Shown piece by piece: positions 5,763 to 13,487 of a stretch of DNA of 19,081 bases; within the stretch, counting starts at the first letter, position 1, and every line of letters begins with the position of its first letter. The notes below the pieces were generated by a model. That model saw nothing but the letters and a program-made list of their open reading frames with translations, was not told the DNA's origin and ran no database searches. Where the stretch lies: positions 1-19,081 of the forward strand of contig CAZVAO010000041.1 of assembly GCA_964625175.1 (NCBI GenBank), in the 5' to 3' direction. This DNA comes from CAZVAO01 sp964625175 (GTDB lineage Bacteria > Bacillota > UBA994 > PWPR01). Position numbers and translations under genes: made by a program.

Positions 5763-6842
5763 CTACTCTGCGACAATTCTTGTTTTACCCGCTTTCTTGG
5801 CTTCGTACATCCTTTGGTCAGCAATTTTGGTGATTTCTGTGCCAATTTGCTGGGCTTGATGGTAATCGCAAATACCAACACTGACTGTAAGGTTAATACC
5901 GTCCAGTAATAGGTTACTATTAGAATCCAGCTGTTTAATAATTCTGGTGCAGACTTTGTGGGCACTTTCGATGTTAAGCTCAGGCAGTAGGAGGATAAAT
6001 TCATCGCCACCGTAGCGAATGAAGACATCATTTTTACGCAACATGTTTTGAACTAAATGGCTAAACCCTTTAAGGGTCTGGTTACCAACTGCATGCCCGA
6101 ATGTGTCGTTAACGTTTTTGAAATTATCAATATCAAACATGGCAATTGAATAGTTGTAGGCTGGTTGAGTTTCAGCAAGTATCCTATGTTTCTTGATGAC
6201 CTGTTGAAAAACTTTTACATTATATGCGCCTGTTAGAGAATCGACCATCGATGATTCATAAAGGAGATTGCTCATTGTTGTGTATTTGTCTTTAAAATAC
6301 CACACCGTAACAATAATCATACTGGTAGGTATCATACTACCGATAAATGCACCCGCAAATTTCACGAATTCTTGGGGGTTGCTCATAATACTAAGAATAA
6401 TATTCAAGTCACAAATCACTATAATAAGGAGGCTTGAGAAAAATAAAAGGATTCTTAACAGCCCATCCGTTGTTAAAATAATCATGATCAACAAATAAAG
6501 TATGAAAGTAAGGATCATGATATGCTGCGTCGGAAATATTTCGATCATCATTGGAAGGATAATTATGAAATAGAAAGCCATGTAGTAAATGATTAAAGTG
6601 AATGGGTGGGTGTTGATTTTCCAAAAATAATATAGGATGGACATAATGCTCATGATGAAAAGCTGAGCTGCAACATTATAGACGCTAAAATCGATGAGAA
6701 AATTATAAAGTAATGTAGCAGCGCTGGCAATAAATGAGGTGATAATCATAAAATGAATAATTCTTTTGACCAATTCGAACATCTGCTTGTGCATGAGTAG
6801 ACTGTCGTATTCATTGCGTATTTTGTGCAAGAGAATTTTCAT
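5763..6842 (-). CDS. Membrane diguanylate cyclase (six TM segments plus GGDEF)
   Basis: A 359-residue protein that should make cyclic di-GMP from two GTP at the inner face of the membrane. Residues 1-25 are a charged N-terminal segment. Six hydrophobic segments follow (about 28-48, 55-75, 80-100, 106-124, 128-151, 160-183), an unclassified membrane sensor. A GGDEF domain spans about 195-355. The DSLTGAYN start, FDIDNFKNVNDTFGH metal/GTP segment and an intact YGGDEF (278-282) indicate an active cyclase. An RxxD product-inhibition site is present (R269 to D272). No EAL or HD-GYP domain is attached. The ATG at 6842 has AAGAGG 9 bases upstream. A strong promoter lies about 140 bases upstream. The signal sensed is unknown, and its position just before nrdG may mean co-transcription. 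Confidence 0.9.
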   Translation of the reverse strand: MKILLHKIRNEYDSLLMHKQMFELVKRIIHFMIITSFIASAATLLYNFLIDFSVYNVAAQLFIMSIMSILYYFWKINTHPFTLIIYYMAFYFIIILPMMIEIFPTQHIMILTFILYLLIMIILTTDGLLRILLFFSSLLIIVICDLNIILSIMSNPQEFVKFAGAFIGSMIPTSMIIVTVWYFKDKYTTMSNLLYESSMVDSLTGAYNVKVFQQVIKKHRILAETQPAYNYSIAMFDIDNFKNVNDTFGHAVGNQTLKGFSHLVQNMLRKNDVFIRYGGDEFILLLPELNIESAHKVCTRIIKQLDSNSNLLLDGINLTVSVGICDYHQAQQIGTEITKIADQRMYEAKKAGKTRIVAE

Positions 6843-6981
6843 AGGTGGATACCTCTTTGGCTTAGCCCTAGTAAGAATCTAAATCATCGATAATAGGCGT
6901 GAATTGAAAACGATTGATTGTAAATAAGGCGAGTATATGGATTGAATTATAGATATGAGTAAAATATGGTAATATAGAGTT

Positions 6982-7010
6982 ACTATAACAGTTATGAGGG
7001 TGTTTTTCAA
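6982..7010 (-). promoter_or_regulatory. Promoter of the diguanylate cyclase gene
   Basis: TTGAAA (7005-7010), a 17-base spacer and TATAGT (6982-6987), with TG at the extended -10 position, on the minus strand. It predicts an AT-rich leader of about 130 bases. The leader shows a small AGGT/ACCT hairpin next to the ribosome site but no recognisable riboswitch. No convincing terminator for the preceding sda genes was found in 7011-7114. Confidence 0.75.
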
Positions 7011-7114
7011 GCGAACTCACACTCAGCATCATTTATTTTCAACCATTGGGTCATTAATAGTGGGTTGCGATCCAGTTTGTCATGGCTTGAAGCTAGAGCA
7101 AGGAGTGATTTGTA

Positions 7115-7987
7115 CTATTTAGAGTATAAATTCTGTACAAGTTTCAAAGCAGTGGGGGTGATTGCAATTCCCCCCTCGGCGGTCTCCCTAAAGCGGGTGG
7201 GCATATTAATTCCGACATGGTACATACTCTCGACTACCTCATCGAAGGGGATGACACTTTGAATGCCTGCCAAAGCCATTTCTGCAGAGACGATTGCGTT
7301 GGCGACACCTGAGGCATTGCGCTTAGAACAGGGGGATTCCACTAAGCCGCCAATGGGATCACAGATCAGCCCCATAATATTCTTTAAAGCAATACTGGCA
7401 GCGGTTAAAGATGTCTCAGGGCTTCCACCTAACATGGCAACAATTGCTGCAGCCGCCATAGCCGCCGCAGAGCCACATTCTGCCTGACAGCCACCCTCAG
7501 CTCCCGAAACCGTTGCGTTCTGAGTGATGATCTTACCAATCCCGCCAGCCGTTAGCAAGCCGTTCAGAATCGTTTGCTCACTCAACTGGTATTCCTCACC
7601 AACCGTGATTAGAGTTGCAGGAAGGATGCCCGAGGAACCAGCAGTGGGGGCCGCACAGACTTTCCCCATTGATGCATTGTATTGGGAACAGGCGAAAGCA
7701 CCAACCATCGCTTTGCTGATCAAAGTGCCAGATAGTGGTTTGCTATGCGTCAGATAGGTATTGAGTTTTTTGGCTTCACCACCAATAATCCCACCCATTG
7801 TAGGGGTATCATGAGTCACACAATACGCAATTGAATGTTGCATGACTTCTAAGATGGTTTTCAAATTATCGATAATTTCTACGCGCGTGGTTTCGGTATT
7901 CTTGATTTCATCCAAAATAACCAATTCGGCAATAGATTTTTTTAAATCACGACATTTTTCGAGTAGTTCGGATCCATTATTATACAT
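7115..7987 (-). CDS. sdaAA: L-serine dehydratase, iron-sulfur-dependent, alpha subunit
   Basis: The catalytic subunit (290 residues) of the oxygen-sensitive [4Fe-4S] L-serine dehydratase, which turns L-serine into pyruvate and ammonia. Conserved blocks: HDTPTMGGIIGGEAKK near residues 59-74, the catalytic region GKVCAAPTAGSSGILPA (C111 and after), and cluster-binding cysteines in EGGCQAECGSA (C167, C171) and GLICDPIGG...SPC (C209, C220). The start was set at the ATG at 7987, two bases after the sdaAB stop and behind a GTGGTG purine run, because MYNNGSELLEKC matches the usual start of the family; upstream GTG codons at 7999 and 7996 are in frame inside sdaAB. Bacillota usually have this subunit separate from the beta subunit, as here. 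It is the last gene of the spe-sda operon. Confidence 0.93.
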   Translation of the reverse strand: MYNNGSELLEKCRDLKKSIAELVILDEIKNTETTRVEIIDNLKTILEVMQHSIAYCVTHDTPTMGGIIGGEAKKLNTYLTHSKPLSGTLISKAMVGAFACSQYNASMGKVCAAPTAGSSGILPATLITVGEEYQLSEQTILNGLLTAGGIGKIITQNATVSGAEGGCQAECGSAAAMAAAAIVAMLGGSPETSLTAASIALKNIMGLICDPIGGLVESPCSKRNASGVANAIVSAEMALAGIQSVIPFDEVVESMYHVGINMPTRFRETAEGGIAITPTALKLVQNLYSK

Positions 7988-7988
7988 A

Positions 7989-8675
7989 TTAATCACCACT
8001 CTTAATAGGATTGATTTTTATGACCAAGATGACGTTCTCTATTTTCTCGATGGCATCTAGTGCCGCTTCACCTATAAAATCATCGGCTTCAATAATCATT
8101 TGAGCAATCTCACCTTTCGATTGGCGAGTAACCTTCATTCGTGCAATATTGATGTTATGGGTATTGAGGCAGCTGGTGATATTGCCGATGATACCTTTGC
8201 GGTCGAAGTGTCGAATCACTAATGTGGAGTAATCACACGTTATATCGACTTCTTCGTAACCATTGATTTCATTAATTAAGACTGAGCCTCCGCCGATGGA
8301 TGATCCCGTGATGGTCGTGAGTTTCTGGTGAGAATCGAGGATATCGATTTTAACCGTATTGGCATGAACAGGCCCCAAGTCCTTTGGAATAAACTCGTAG
8401 CTAATCTTTTTTTGCTTAGCGATTTCAAAAGAATTTTTCAAATTTTCGTCAAATGGAGACATACCTAAAATACCTGCTAAAAGGGCTTTATCACTGCCAT
8501 GACCTTTATAGGTCTTAGCAAAAGAGCCGTGCAAGTAGAATTTAACGGACATAACATCTTCCTGAGCGATACTCCAAGCGATTTTACCGAGACGTGCAGC
8601 GCCTGCGGTATGGGAACTGGATGGACCAATCATAATGGGACCGAGTACATCAAAAACTGAATTCACTTTTTTCAC
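7989..8675 (-). CDS. sdaAB: L-serine dehydratase, iron-sulfur-dependent, beta subunit with ACT domain
   Basis: A 228-residue partner of SdaAA. The N-terminal part (about 1-140) has the signature GPSSSHTAGAARLGKIAW at residues 17-34 and the HGSFAKTYKGHGSDKALLAG block. The C-terminal part (about 150-225) is an ACT domain (STLVIRHFDRKGIIGNITSCL), which in this family binds serine and tunes activity. The start is a GTG at 8675 with GAAAGG 8 bases upstream. It begins only 24 bases after the speB stop with no terminator between them, so it is probably on the spermidine transcript. Its stop is two bases before the sdaAA ATG. Confidence 0.92.
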   Translation of the reverse strand: MKKVNSVFDVLGPIMIGPSSSHTAGAARLGKIAWSIAQEDVMSVKFYLHGSFAKTYKGHGSDKALLAGILGMSPFDENLKNSFEIAKQKKISYEFIPKDLGPVHANTVKIDILDSHQKLTTITGSSIGGGSVLINEINGYEEVDITCDYSTLVIRHFDRKGIIGNITSCLNTHNINIARMKVTRQSKGEIAQMIIEADDFIGEAALDAIEKIENVILVIKINPIKSGD

Positions 8676-8699
8676 AGAAATCGCCTTTCTAGCAAACGG

Positions 8700-9557
8700 T
8701 TACGACGGATTCATCATCAACAGAATTTCACGCACAATCTTATAAGCTACAACAGTAGAGGCATCGCTATGATCATAAGGTGGTGAGAGTTCAACCGCAT
8801 CAGCACCAACAATGTTAAGGTCTTTCAGTAATAAAAGGGCATTGTGCAATTCTTTAAAAGACACACCACCTGGCTCAGGTGTTCCTGTTCCTGGAAGGAC
8901 TGAGGGGTCTAATACATCGAGGTCAACTGTGAGATAGACTGGACGGTTCCCAATGGCCTGAACCGCTTCAGCTACTCTATTCACAGAGAACTTCTCCATG
9001 GTGGTATGACCAGCGGCTGACCAAGAAAACTCTTCACGTGATCCAGACCGAATGCCAAATTGCCAAATGCGGTGATCCCCAAGGATGTCCCACACTCGCC
9101 GTATGACTGTTGCGTGTGATAAATGCTCCCCAAAAAAAGTGTCACGTAAATCGGTGTGGGCATCAAAATGAATGACACAGAGGTCGGGATAAACCTGATG
9201 AAGCGCTTTGACTGCGGGGAAGGTAATGAGATGCTCGCCGCCGGTCATCAGCATTTTTTTGCCACTGGTCGCGATCTGCGCAGCGGTCTCCTCGATTAAA
9301 TTCATTATTTTTGGCGTATTGCCGAGGGGCAAATCTAAGTCGCCCGCATCGTGAATCCGACATTCCGTTAAATCTTGATCCAGATAGGGACTGTAGGTTT
9401 CAAATCCATAGGAGCTGCTGCGGATGGCGTTTGGTGCCATGCGGGTTCCGCTTCTATAAGATACCGTCCCTTCAAAAGGCGCTCCGAAGATGACCGTATC
9501 GGCTTCTTTAAAATCGGAGTCGCATCCAATAAAGTTGTATTTCATCACATTAAGCAT
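8700..9557 (-). CDS. speB: Agmatinase (agmatine ureohydrolase)
   Basis: A 285-residue dinuclear manganese enzyme of the arginase/ureohydrolase family that hydrolyses agmatine to putrescine and urea. Metal ligands are visible: H109 in TGGEH, D132, H134 and D136 in FDAHTD, and D212 and D214 in DLDVLDP. The tail SPPYDHSDASTVVAYKI is typical of agmatinase rather than arginase. The ATG at 9557 has AGAGAGG 9 bases upstream and overlaps the end of speE by 8 bases. With SpeA upstream it gives the arginine to agmatine to putrescine route; putrescine then goes to SpeE. Formiminoglutamase is a less likely alternative, because the neighbours are all polyamine genes. Confidence 0.93.
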   Translation of the reverse strand: MLNVMKYNFIGCDSDFKEADTVIFGAPFEGTVSYRSGTRMAPNAIRSSSYGFETYSPYLDQDLTECRIHDAGDLDLPLGNTPKIMNLIEETAAQIATSGKKMLMTGGEHLITFPAVKALHQVYPDLCVIHFDAHTDLRDTFFGEHLSHATVIRRVWDILGDHRIWQFGIRSGSREEFSWSAAGHTTMEKFSVNRVAEAVQAIGNRPVYLTVDLDVLDPSVLPGTGTPEPGGVSFKELHNALLLLKDLNIVGADAVELSPPYDHSDASTVVAYKIVREILLMMNPS

Positions 9558-10398
9558 TTTCTAGAACCTCTCTAATATAAGTGGGTAGCATAAAAGCCCC
9601 AATGTGCAAGTCGGTGTTATAATAGTCGGTTTTAAGACCAAACTTTTGCCATTCTGCTGGTTTGAAATCAGAAACTGGATGCACCTGTTTCGCAGCAAAT
9701 CCAAATAACCAGTGACCCGATGGGTAGGTGGGCATATGGAATTGGTAAATTTCCGCAATCGGGAAGATTGCAGTAATCTTCTGGTGGGCGCGGATCATCT
9801 CACGGCGATTGGCTGCATAATAAGGGCTTTCGTGTTGGTTAATCAAGATTCCGTTTTCGTTGAGGCAGCGATAGCAGTCACGGTAAAACTCAGTAGAAAA
9901 TAGTCCTTCCCCAGGACCTATTGGATCGGTAGAGTCGACCAATATTAAGTCATACGTGTTGGAAGCTGTTTCAGCGACATAGGCCAAGCCATCTCTGCAC
10001 TGCAAATTGAGTCGATTTGACTGATAAGACTGTGCGGTTTGCGGCAAGTACTGTTGACACAAGTCTACCACGCGTTGGTCGATTTCGATCATGTCAATCT
10101 CAACGTTGGGATAGCGCAGAACTTCACGTGCCGTACCGCCATCACCGCCGCCAATAATCAGCACTTTTTTGATCTCGGGTCGCACAGCAAATGCAGGGTG
10201 ACAAATCATATCATGATAGGCAAATTCATCTTTTTGGGTCACCATAATGAGGCCATCGAGCGTAAAGACGGTGCCAAAGGTCTCTGTTTGGTAGAAATCA
10301 ATTTGCTGAAAGGAGCTTCTTTCGCTGTGCAGGTGTTTTTTCGGACGGATAATAAAACTGACATCGGCCGCATAATCTTCTTGTATGATTGAATTCAC
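9550..10398 (-). CDS. speE: Spermidine synthase (polyamine aminopropyltransferase)
   Basis: A 282-residue aminopropyltransferase that moves the aminopropyl group of decarboxylated S-adenosylmethionine onto putrescine. The N-terminal beta region (QIDFYQTETFGTVFTLDGLIMVTQKDEFAYHDM) is followed by the nucleotide-binding GGGDGG at residues 83-88, the acidic DMIEID end of strand 2, and the catalytic loop VDSTDPIGPGEGLF with D155 and D158. An intact YHDM motif supports putrescine use. The start is the GTG at 10398, 6 bases after AAGGAGG; an in-frame TTG at 10404 directly abuts that site and is too close. It follows speA by 11 bases and overlaps speB. Confidence 0.93.
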   Translation of the reverse strand: MNSIIQEDYAADVSFIIRPKKHLHSERSSFQQIDFYQTETFGTVFTLDGLIMVTQKDEFAYHDMICHPAFAVRPEIKKVLIIGGGDGGTAREVLRYPNVEIDMIEIDQRVVDLCQQYLPQTAQSYQSNRLNLQCRDGLAYVAETASNTYDLILVDSTDPIGPGEGLFSTEFYRDCYRCLNENGILINQHESPYYAANRREMIRAHQKITAIFPIAEIYQFHMPTYPSGHWLFGFAAKQVHPVSDFKPAEWQKFGLKTDYYNTDLHIGAFMLPTYIREVLENA

Positions 10399-10409
10399 AA
10401 GCAACCTCC

Positions 10410-11870
10410 TTACTCGGTTGAAAGCACTTTAATCACATCAGGGCTGTACTCATCATTTACCATAATGCACCCCTGTGATTTATAATATAGGTAGTGCCTG
10501 ATAATTTCAGGGGTGATTACTTCACCCGGTATGATGAGAGGAATGCCCGGCGGATAAATCATCACCGATTCGCCGCTGATTCTTCCTGCACTGTCCTCAA
10601 TTTTAACCATGGAGTGGGATGAATAATAAGCCTCGCGTGGCGTCATTATTGAGTAAGGTTTCTCAAAAGCCTGGAAGGTTGTGCGAACGCTTCGTTTTGG
10701 CCGATTGGCGTATTTCGCCGAGAGCTTGCGTAGGGCCGTTAAAAGTCGTCCCAAGGTTTGGTGATCATCGCCGATCCCGGCAACAGCAAGCACTATTTTG
10801 CTTTCAGCCAGTTCCATCTGAACACCATACTCATTGTATAACAAGTCATAGACTTCAAAGCCGTTAAGACCCAGATCGCTAACCTTTAAAACGATTTTGG
10901 TTTCATCATAAGAACAACTGCCCACTAAGTCTGAAGAAGTCCCAGTCAAAACATCCAAGCCAGGGAGTGCCTGAATTTCTTTTTTGATGTTATTCACTTC
11001 CTGAAGCAAAGCATCATATCTTTGGAAGCCGTGCAAAACCAGATCCCTGCGAGCTAAATCAAGACTGGCCATGAGAATATAGGAGGCACTCGTTGTTTGC
11101 ATTAAATTGATAATCGTTCTGACATCATGTTTGCGAATTAAACCTTCTCTCAGAAGCAAAACAGAGCTTTGAGTCAGCGACCCAACCGTTTTATGCAGGC
11201 TGACGGTGGCTAGGTCTGCACCTGCGGCCGATGCACTAATCGGTAGATCAGGATGGAAGGGGAAGTGTGCCCCGTGGGCCTGGTCGGCCAGTACTGCCAT
11301 ATTACGTTCATGGGCTAAGTCAACAATGGCCTGAATATCGCAGGCAATCCCAAAATAACTTGGATAGGTGATGTAGATCGCTTTGGCATCTGGATGCTGA
11401 TCCATGGCCTCTTTTATGGCTGCTAAAGTGGGGGTTTTGCTAATGTTAAATACATCATCAACATCTGTGTCAATAAAAACGGGAACGGCACCTGTAAGTA
11501 TTAAACCATTAATAGCGGACTTATGTACATTGCGTGGTAGAATGATTTTGTCGCCAGGATTACAGGCTGCCATAATCATATATTGAACACCTGAAGTGGA
11601 TCCATTCACGAGGAAAAAGGCATAGTCGGCATCGTAGGCATCGGCCATCAATTCTTCCGCTTCACGTATTGCGCCGATGGGCTTGCTAACGATATCGAGC
11701 TCTTTGGTTGAGTTCGCATCTAGGGATAGTAAGCGGTTGCCAAACGCCTCAATTAACCCTGGGCCATAGCGTTTCTTGTGACCAGGTACATCAAAATGCA
11801 CAATGTCCTTCTTGGAATAGGTGTTTAGAGCGGCATAAAGTGGTGCAGATATGTGGTTATTTAATTTCAT
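10410..11870 (-). CDS. speA: Arginine decarboxylase, fold-type I PLP-dependent (SpeA of Bacillus type)
   Basis: A 486-residue decarboxylase of the Orn/Lys/Arg decarboxylase major family. The PLP lysine is K227 in SLHKTVGSLTQSS, with D196 and H199 in DQAHGAH before it, and the N-terminal HFDVPGHKK signature near residue 30. The C-terminal part has the family block GESVMIYPPGIPLIIPGE. Its length matches Bacillus SpeA, lacking the wing domain of the large enterobacterial inducible enzymes. Arginine is the inferred substrate because agmatinase (SpeB) is in the same operon; lysine decarboxylase is the alternative. The ATG at 11870 starts 12 bases after the speD stop. An in-frame TTG at 11882 preceded by AGGA is also possible and would add four residues. 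Confidence 0.9.
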   Translation of the reverse strand: MKLNNHISAPLYAALNTYSKKDIVHFDVPGHKKRYGPGLIEAFGNRLLSLDANSTKELDIVSKPIGAIREAEELMADAYDADYAFFLVNGSTSGVQYMIMAACNPGDKIILPRNVHKSAINGLILTGAVPVFIDTDVDDVFNISKTPTLAAIKEAMDQHPDAKAIYITYPSYFGIACDIQAIVDLAHERNMAVLADQAHGAHFPFHPDLPISASAAGADLATVSLHKTVGSLTQSSVLLLREGLIRKHDVRTIINLMQTTSASYILMASLDLARRDLVLHGFQRYDALLQEVNNIKKEIQALPGLDVLTGTSSDLVGSCSYDETKIVLKVSDLGLNGFEVYDLLYNEYGVQMELAESKIVLAVAGIGDDHQTLGRLLTALRKLSAKYANRPKRSVRTTFQAFEKPYSIMTPREAYYSSHSMVKIEDSAGRISGESVMIYPPGIPLIIPGEVITPEIIRHYLYYKSQGCIMVNDEYSPDVIKVLSTE

Positions 11871-11882
11871 TATAGTACCCAA

Positions 11883-12665
11883 TTAATCCTGATGTGGTAA
11901 GTTGCGGCCGTAGAATATTTCATTCATCTCAGCTGACAGTTTTTTAATAAGGCCAGCTTGTGCGGCTTCATCCAATGATTCCGAATCGATTCCAAATAGA
12001 TAGTTATCCAAACTAAATCGTTTCCGTTGACATTTCGTGTGAAAAATATTTTCCTGATAAACATTTACATCAATCATATTATAGGTGGTCTTCGTTTCCT
12101 CTGGAATATAATCTTGAATGGAGGTAATGGCGTGATCAATAAACAATTTTTTGCCATCGATATCGCGTGTAAAACCTCTGACGCGATAGTCCAAGGTCAT
12201 AATATCAGCTTCGAAACTATCGATCAGATAACTGAGGGCATTCAGTGGTGAAATATGACCACAGGTGGAAACATCAATGTCCGCTCTGAATGTGCAGACA
12301 CCATCAATCGGGTGATATTCGGGATAGGTGTGAACGGTGATATGGGATTTATCTAAATGAGCGGCTACTGATTCCTTTTCAGGCATAGCACAAATCGGAC
12401 CTTCACAGATCAGCATGGTGACACTGGCTCCCTGTGGTTCGTAGTCCTGTTGGGCAATATTCAGAATGCTGGCACCAATAATTGAAGAAACATCGGTCAG
12501 AATTTCTGTTAATCTCGTGGCGTTATATTGCTCATTAATATACGATATATAAGCGTTTCTTTCTGAAACATCTTTGGTACAACAGATATCATACATATTG
12601 AAACTTAACGTTTTAGTCAGATTGTTAAAACCATACAATTTTAATTTGTCGATATGGGTGGACAT
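11883..12665 (-). CDS. speD: S-adenosylmethionine decarboxylase proenzyme, E. coli-type
   Basis: A 260-residue pyruvoyl enzyme that makes decarboxylated S-adenosylmethionine, the aminopropyl donor for SpeE. It belongs to the long, E. coli-type SpeD class (E. coli about 264 residues), not the short Bacillus/Thermotoga type of about 120 residues. Near-identical blocks include KLYGFNNLTKTLSFNMYDIC, QDYEPQGASVT, HLDKSHITVHTYPE and YQENIFHTK. Self-cleavage is expected between K106 and S107 in DKSH, turning S107 into the pyruvoyl group. C135 in STCGH is the conserved proton-donor cysteine. It is the first gene of the operon; the ATG has AAGGGGGT 7 bases upstream and a consensus promoter lies about 60 bases upstream. 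Confidence 0.95.
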   Translation of the reverse strand: MSTHIDKLKLYGFNNLTKTLSFNMYDICCTKDVSERNAYISYINEQYNATRLTEILTDVSSIIGASILNIAQQDYEPQGASVTMLICEGPICAMPEKESVAAHLDKSHITVHTYPEYHPIDGVCTFRADIDVSTCGHISPLNALSYLIDSFEADIMTLDYRVRGFTRDIDGKKLFIDHAITSIQDYIPEETKTTYNMIDVNVYQENIFHTKCQRKRFSLDNYLFGIDSESLDEAAQAGLIKKLSAEMNEIFYGRNLPHQD

Positions 12666-12697
12666 ATTGATACCCCCTTGAAGAATAACTCTTTTCA

Positions 12698-12715
12698 GCA
12701 GAAAGCTTTTTCTGC
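12698..12715 (-). other. Hairpin at the 5' end of the speD leader
   Basis: On the minus strand GCAGAAA and TTTCTGC form a perfect 7-bp stem with a 4-base loop, a few bases after the predicted transcription start. There is no T run after it. A terminal stem like this can protect an mRNA from 5' decay or take part in leader control. Confidence 0.45.
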
Positions 12716-12725
12716 AATAGTTAGA

Positions 12726-12754
12726 ATTATACTTCTTTTTTTACAGGTGTACAA
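12726..12754 (-). promoter_or_regulatory. Promoter of the spe-sda operon
   Basis: TTGTAC (12749-12754), a 17-base spacer with an A-rich run, and a perfect TATAAT (12726-12731) on the minus strand, about 60 bases before the speD ATG. This is the only clear promoter found for the six-gene run. Confidence 0.75.
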
Positions 12755-12791
12755 GAATAATAGCAGATAATTTAAGTAGAAAATACGAGGA

Positions 12792-12820
12792 TGTCATTGA
12801 GTTAAAACCTTGAAATGACA
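12792..12820. promoter_or_regulatory. Inverted repeat upstream of the spe promoter
   Basis: TGTCATT at 12792-12798 and AATGACA at 12814-12820 are exact 7-bp inverted repeats separated by 15 bases. They lie about 38 bases upstream of the -35 box, where an activator or a distal repressor subunit could bind. No known consensus is matched. Confidence 0.3.
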
Positions 12821-12835
12821 ACAAGAAAGCGGTTT

Positions 12836-12979
12836 TTACAGATTTAACCTAGGACAAGGTGGCTGAAGGCAGTTGCCGTAAGCTCGATTCAATAACCGAT
12901 CATTCATTTTTAGCAATTTGATACGTTCAAGTGTTCTAAAATTTTCACGCCCAATAGACGCAGATATAGCAGCAGTCAA
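12836..12979 (-). other. Short open frame in the gap (possible gene remnant)
   Basis: The 329-base gap 12666-12994 holds, besides the spe promoter, one open minus-strand frame of 47 codons from a TTG at 12979 to a TAA at 12836. Part of it reads GRENFRTLERIKLLKMNDR. It has no Shine-Dalgarno and no ATG near the start, and a stop lies five codons upstream. It may be the worn remnant of a gene or chance; I do not recognise it. Confidence 0.2.
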
Positions 12980-12994
12980 AAAGAAAATAACAAG

Positions 12995-13387
12995 CTATTC
13001 TATGACTATGTATCCTTCTTTTATGAGGCAAGCGACAGCCGTGTTAATTCGATTTTCCTTAACCAGAACATAGTCTGTGTCGTAAGTTGAAATCGCAAAA
13101 ATGCTAATTTCTGCAGCGGCAAGTATAGCAGCAAGCTTAGCGAGGATACCTACAAGTGAGAAGTCTAGCGGACCGAGAATTTTAAGTGCGCGCCAAGGGC
13201 CCTCAAAGACAATGCTGGTGGAAGGCGGAATGGCTTGAATCGGGCACACAATCGATAATTCATCATCGGTTCTCGTTAGACAAAACCACTCGGATTGCAA
13301 TGCCCAGTTGGGTATACGCGCATCTTGGGGAAGTCTGCCTACAAAAAGTTGAAGATCCATTACCTTAAGATTCATAGAATTCATCAT
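12995..13387 (-). CDS. ACT-domain protein (small amino-acid-binding regulator type)
   Basis: A 130-residue cytoplasmic protein with two ACT-like halves. The N-terminal half (about 10-60) has FVGRLPQDARIPNWALQSEWFCLTRTDDELSIVCP; the C-terminal half (about 65-130) is a standard ACT domain with GPLDFSLVGILAKLAAILAAAEISIFAISTYDTDYVLVK. This arrangement is widespread in stand-alone ACT proteins related to the aspartokinase-type regulatory domain (ACT_7/CASTOR-like), which are thought to bind amino acids; the ligand here is unknown. AAGGATGTGA precedes the first ATG at 13387 and the next one at 13384, so either may be used. It is divergent from the VOC gene, with overlapping promoters. It lies upstream of the spe operon on the same strand, but that operon has its own promoter. 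Confidence 0.8.
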   Translation of the reverse strand: MMNSMNLKVMDLQLFVGRLPQDARIPNWALQSEWFCLTRTDDELSIVCPIQAIPPSTSIVFEGPWRALKILGPLDFSLVGILAKLAAILAAAEISIFAISTYDTDYVLVKENRINTAVACLIKEGYIVIE

Positions 13388-13437
13388 TCACATCCTTAAT
13401 CTCTAGACTGAGTTCGAGCTTATTAATGGCTATCAAA

Positions 13438-13443
13438 ATTATA
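13438..13443 (-). promoter_or_regulatory. Extended -10 of the ACT-domain gene
   Basis: On the minus strand TATAAT is preceded by TGC, giving a TGnTATAAT extended -10. The -35 position (TATATC, 13461-13466) falls on the -10 of the divergent promoter, so the two promoters overlap. Confidence 0.55.
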
Positions 13444-13459
13444 GCACATACTTCAGAAA

Positions 13460-13468
13460 TGATATAAT
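13460..13468 (+). promoter_or_regulatory. Extended -10 of the VOC gene
   Basis: TGATATAAT is an extended -10 on the + strand with no good -35. It predicts a leader of about 110 bases to the ATG at 13585. It overlaps the -35 position of the ACT-gene promoter. Confidence 0.55.
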
Positions 13469-13487
13469 TTCGTATTAGATTTCGTAT
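13467..13487 (+). repeat. Direct repeat ATTTCGTAT next to the VOC promoter, candidate operator
   Basis: ATTTCGTAT occurs at 13467-13475 and again at 13479-13487, 12 bases apart (about one helical turn), beginning within the -10 box. A near inverted copy with one inserted base (TAATACGAGAAAT) lies at 13523-13535. A perfect TTAGAT/ATCTAA stem (13475-13480 with 13488-13493) overlaps the repeats. The leader also holds a CGAAAG/CTTTCG palindrome at 13538-13551. Confidence 0.4.

Noticed and set aside
6843..6975. Possible cyclic di-GMP riboswitch in the diguanylate cyclase leader
   Set aside because: The leader lacks the conserved GEMM core and tetraloop pattern; it is AT-rich with only a 4-bp hairpin near the start codon.
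7000..7114. Terminator for the spe-sda operon
   Set aside because: Only short stems (GCTT/AAGC and similar) without a T run were found, so none was called.
7263..7487. Alanine-rich plus-strand frame inside sdaAA
   Set aside because: Shadow of the strongly conserved sdaAA coding strand; the same holds for the other antisense frames in nrdD, the spe genes and the ABC genes.
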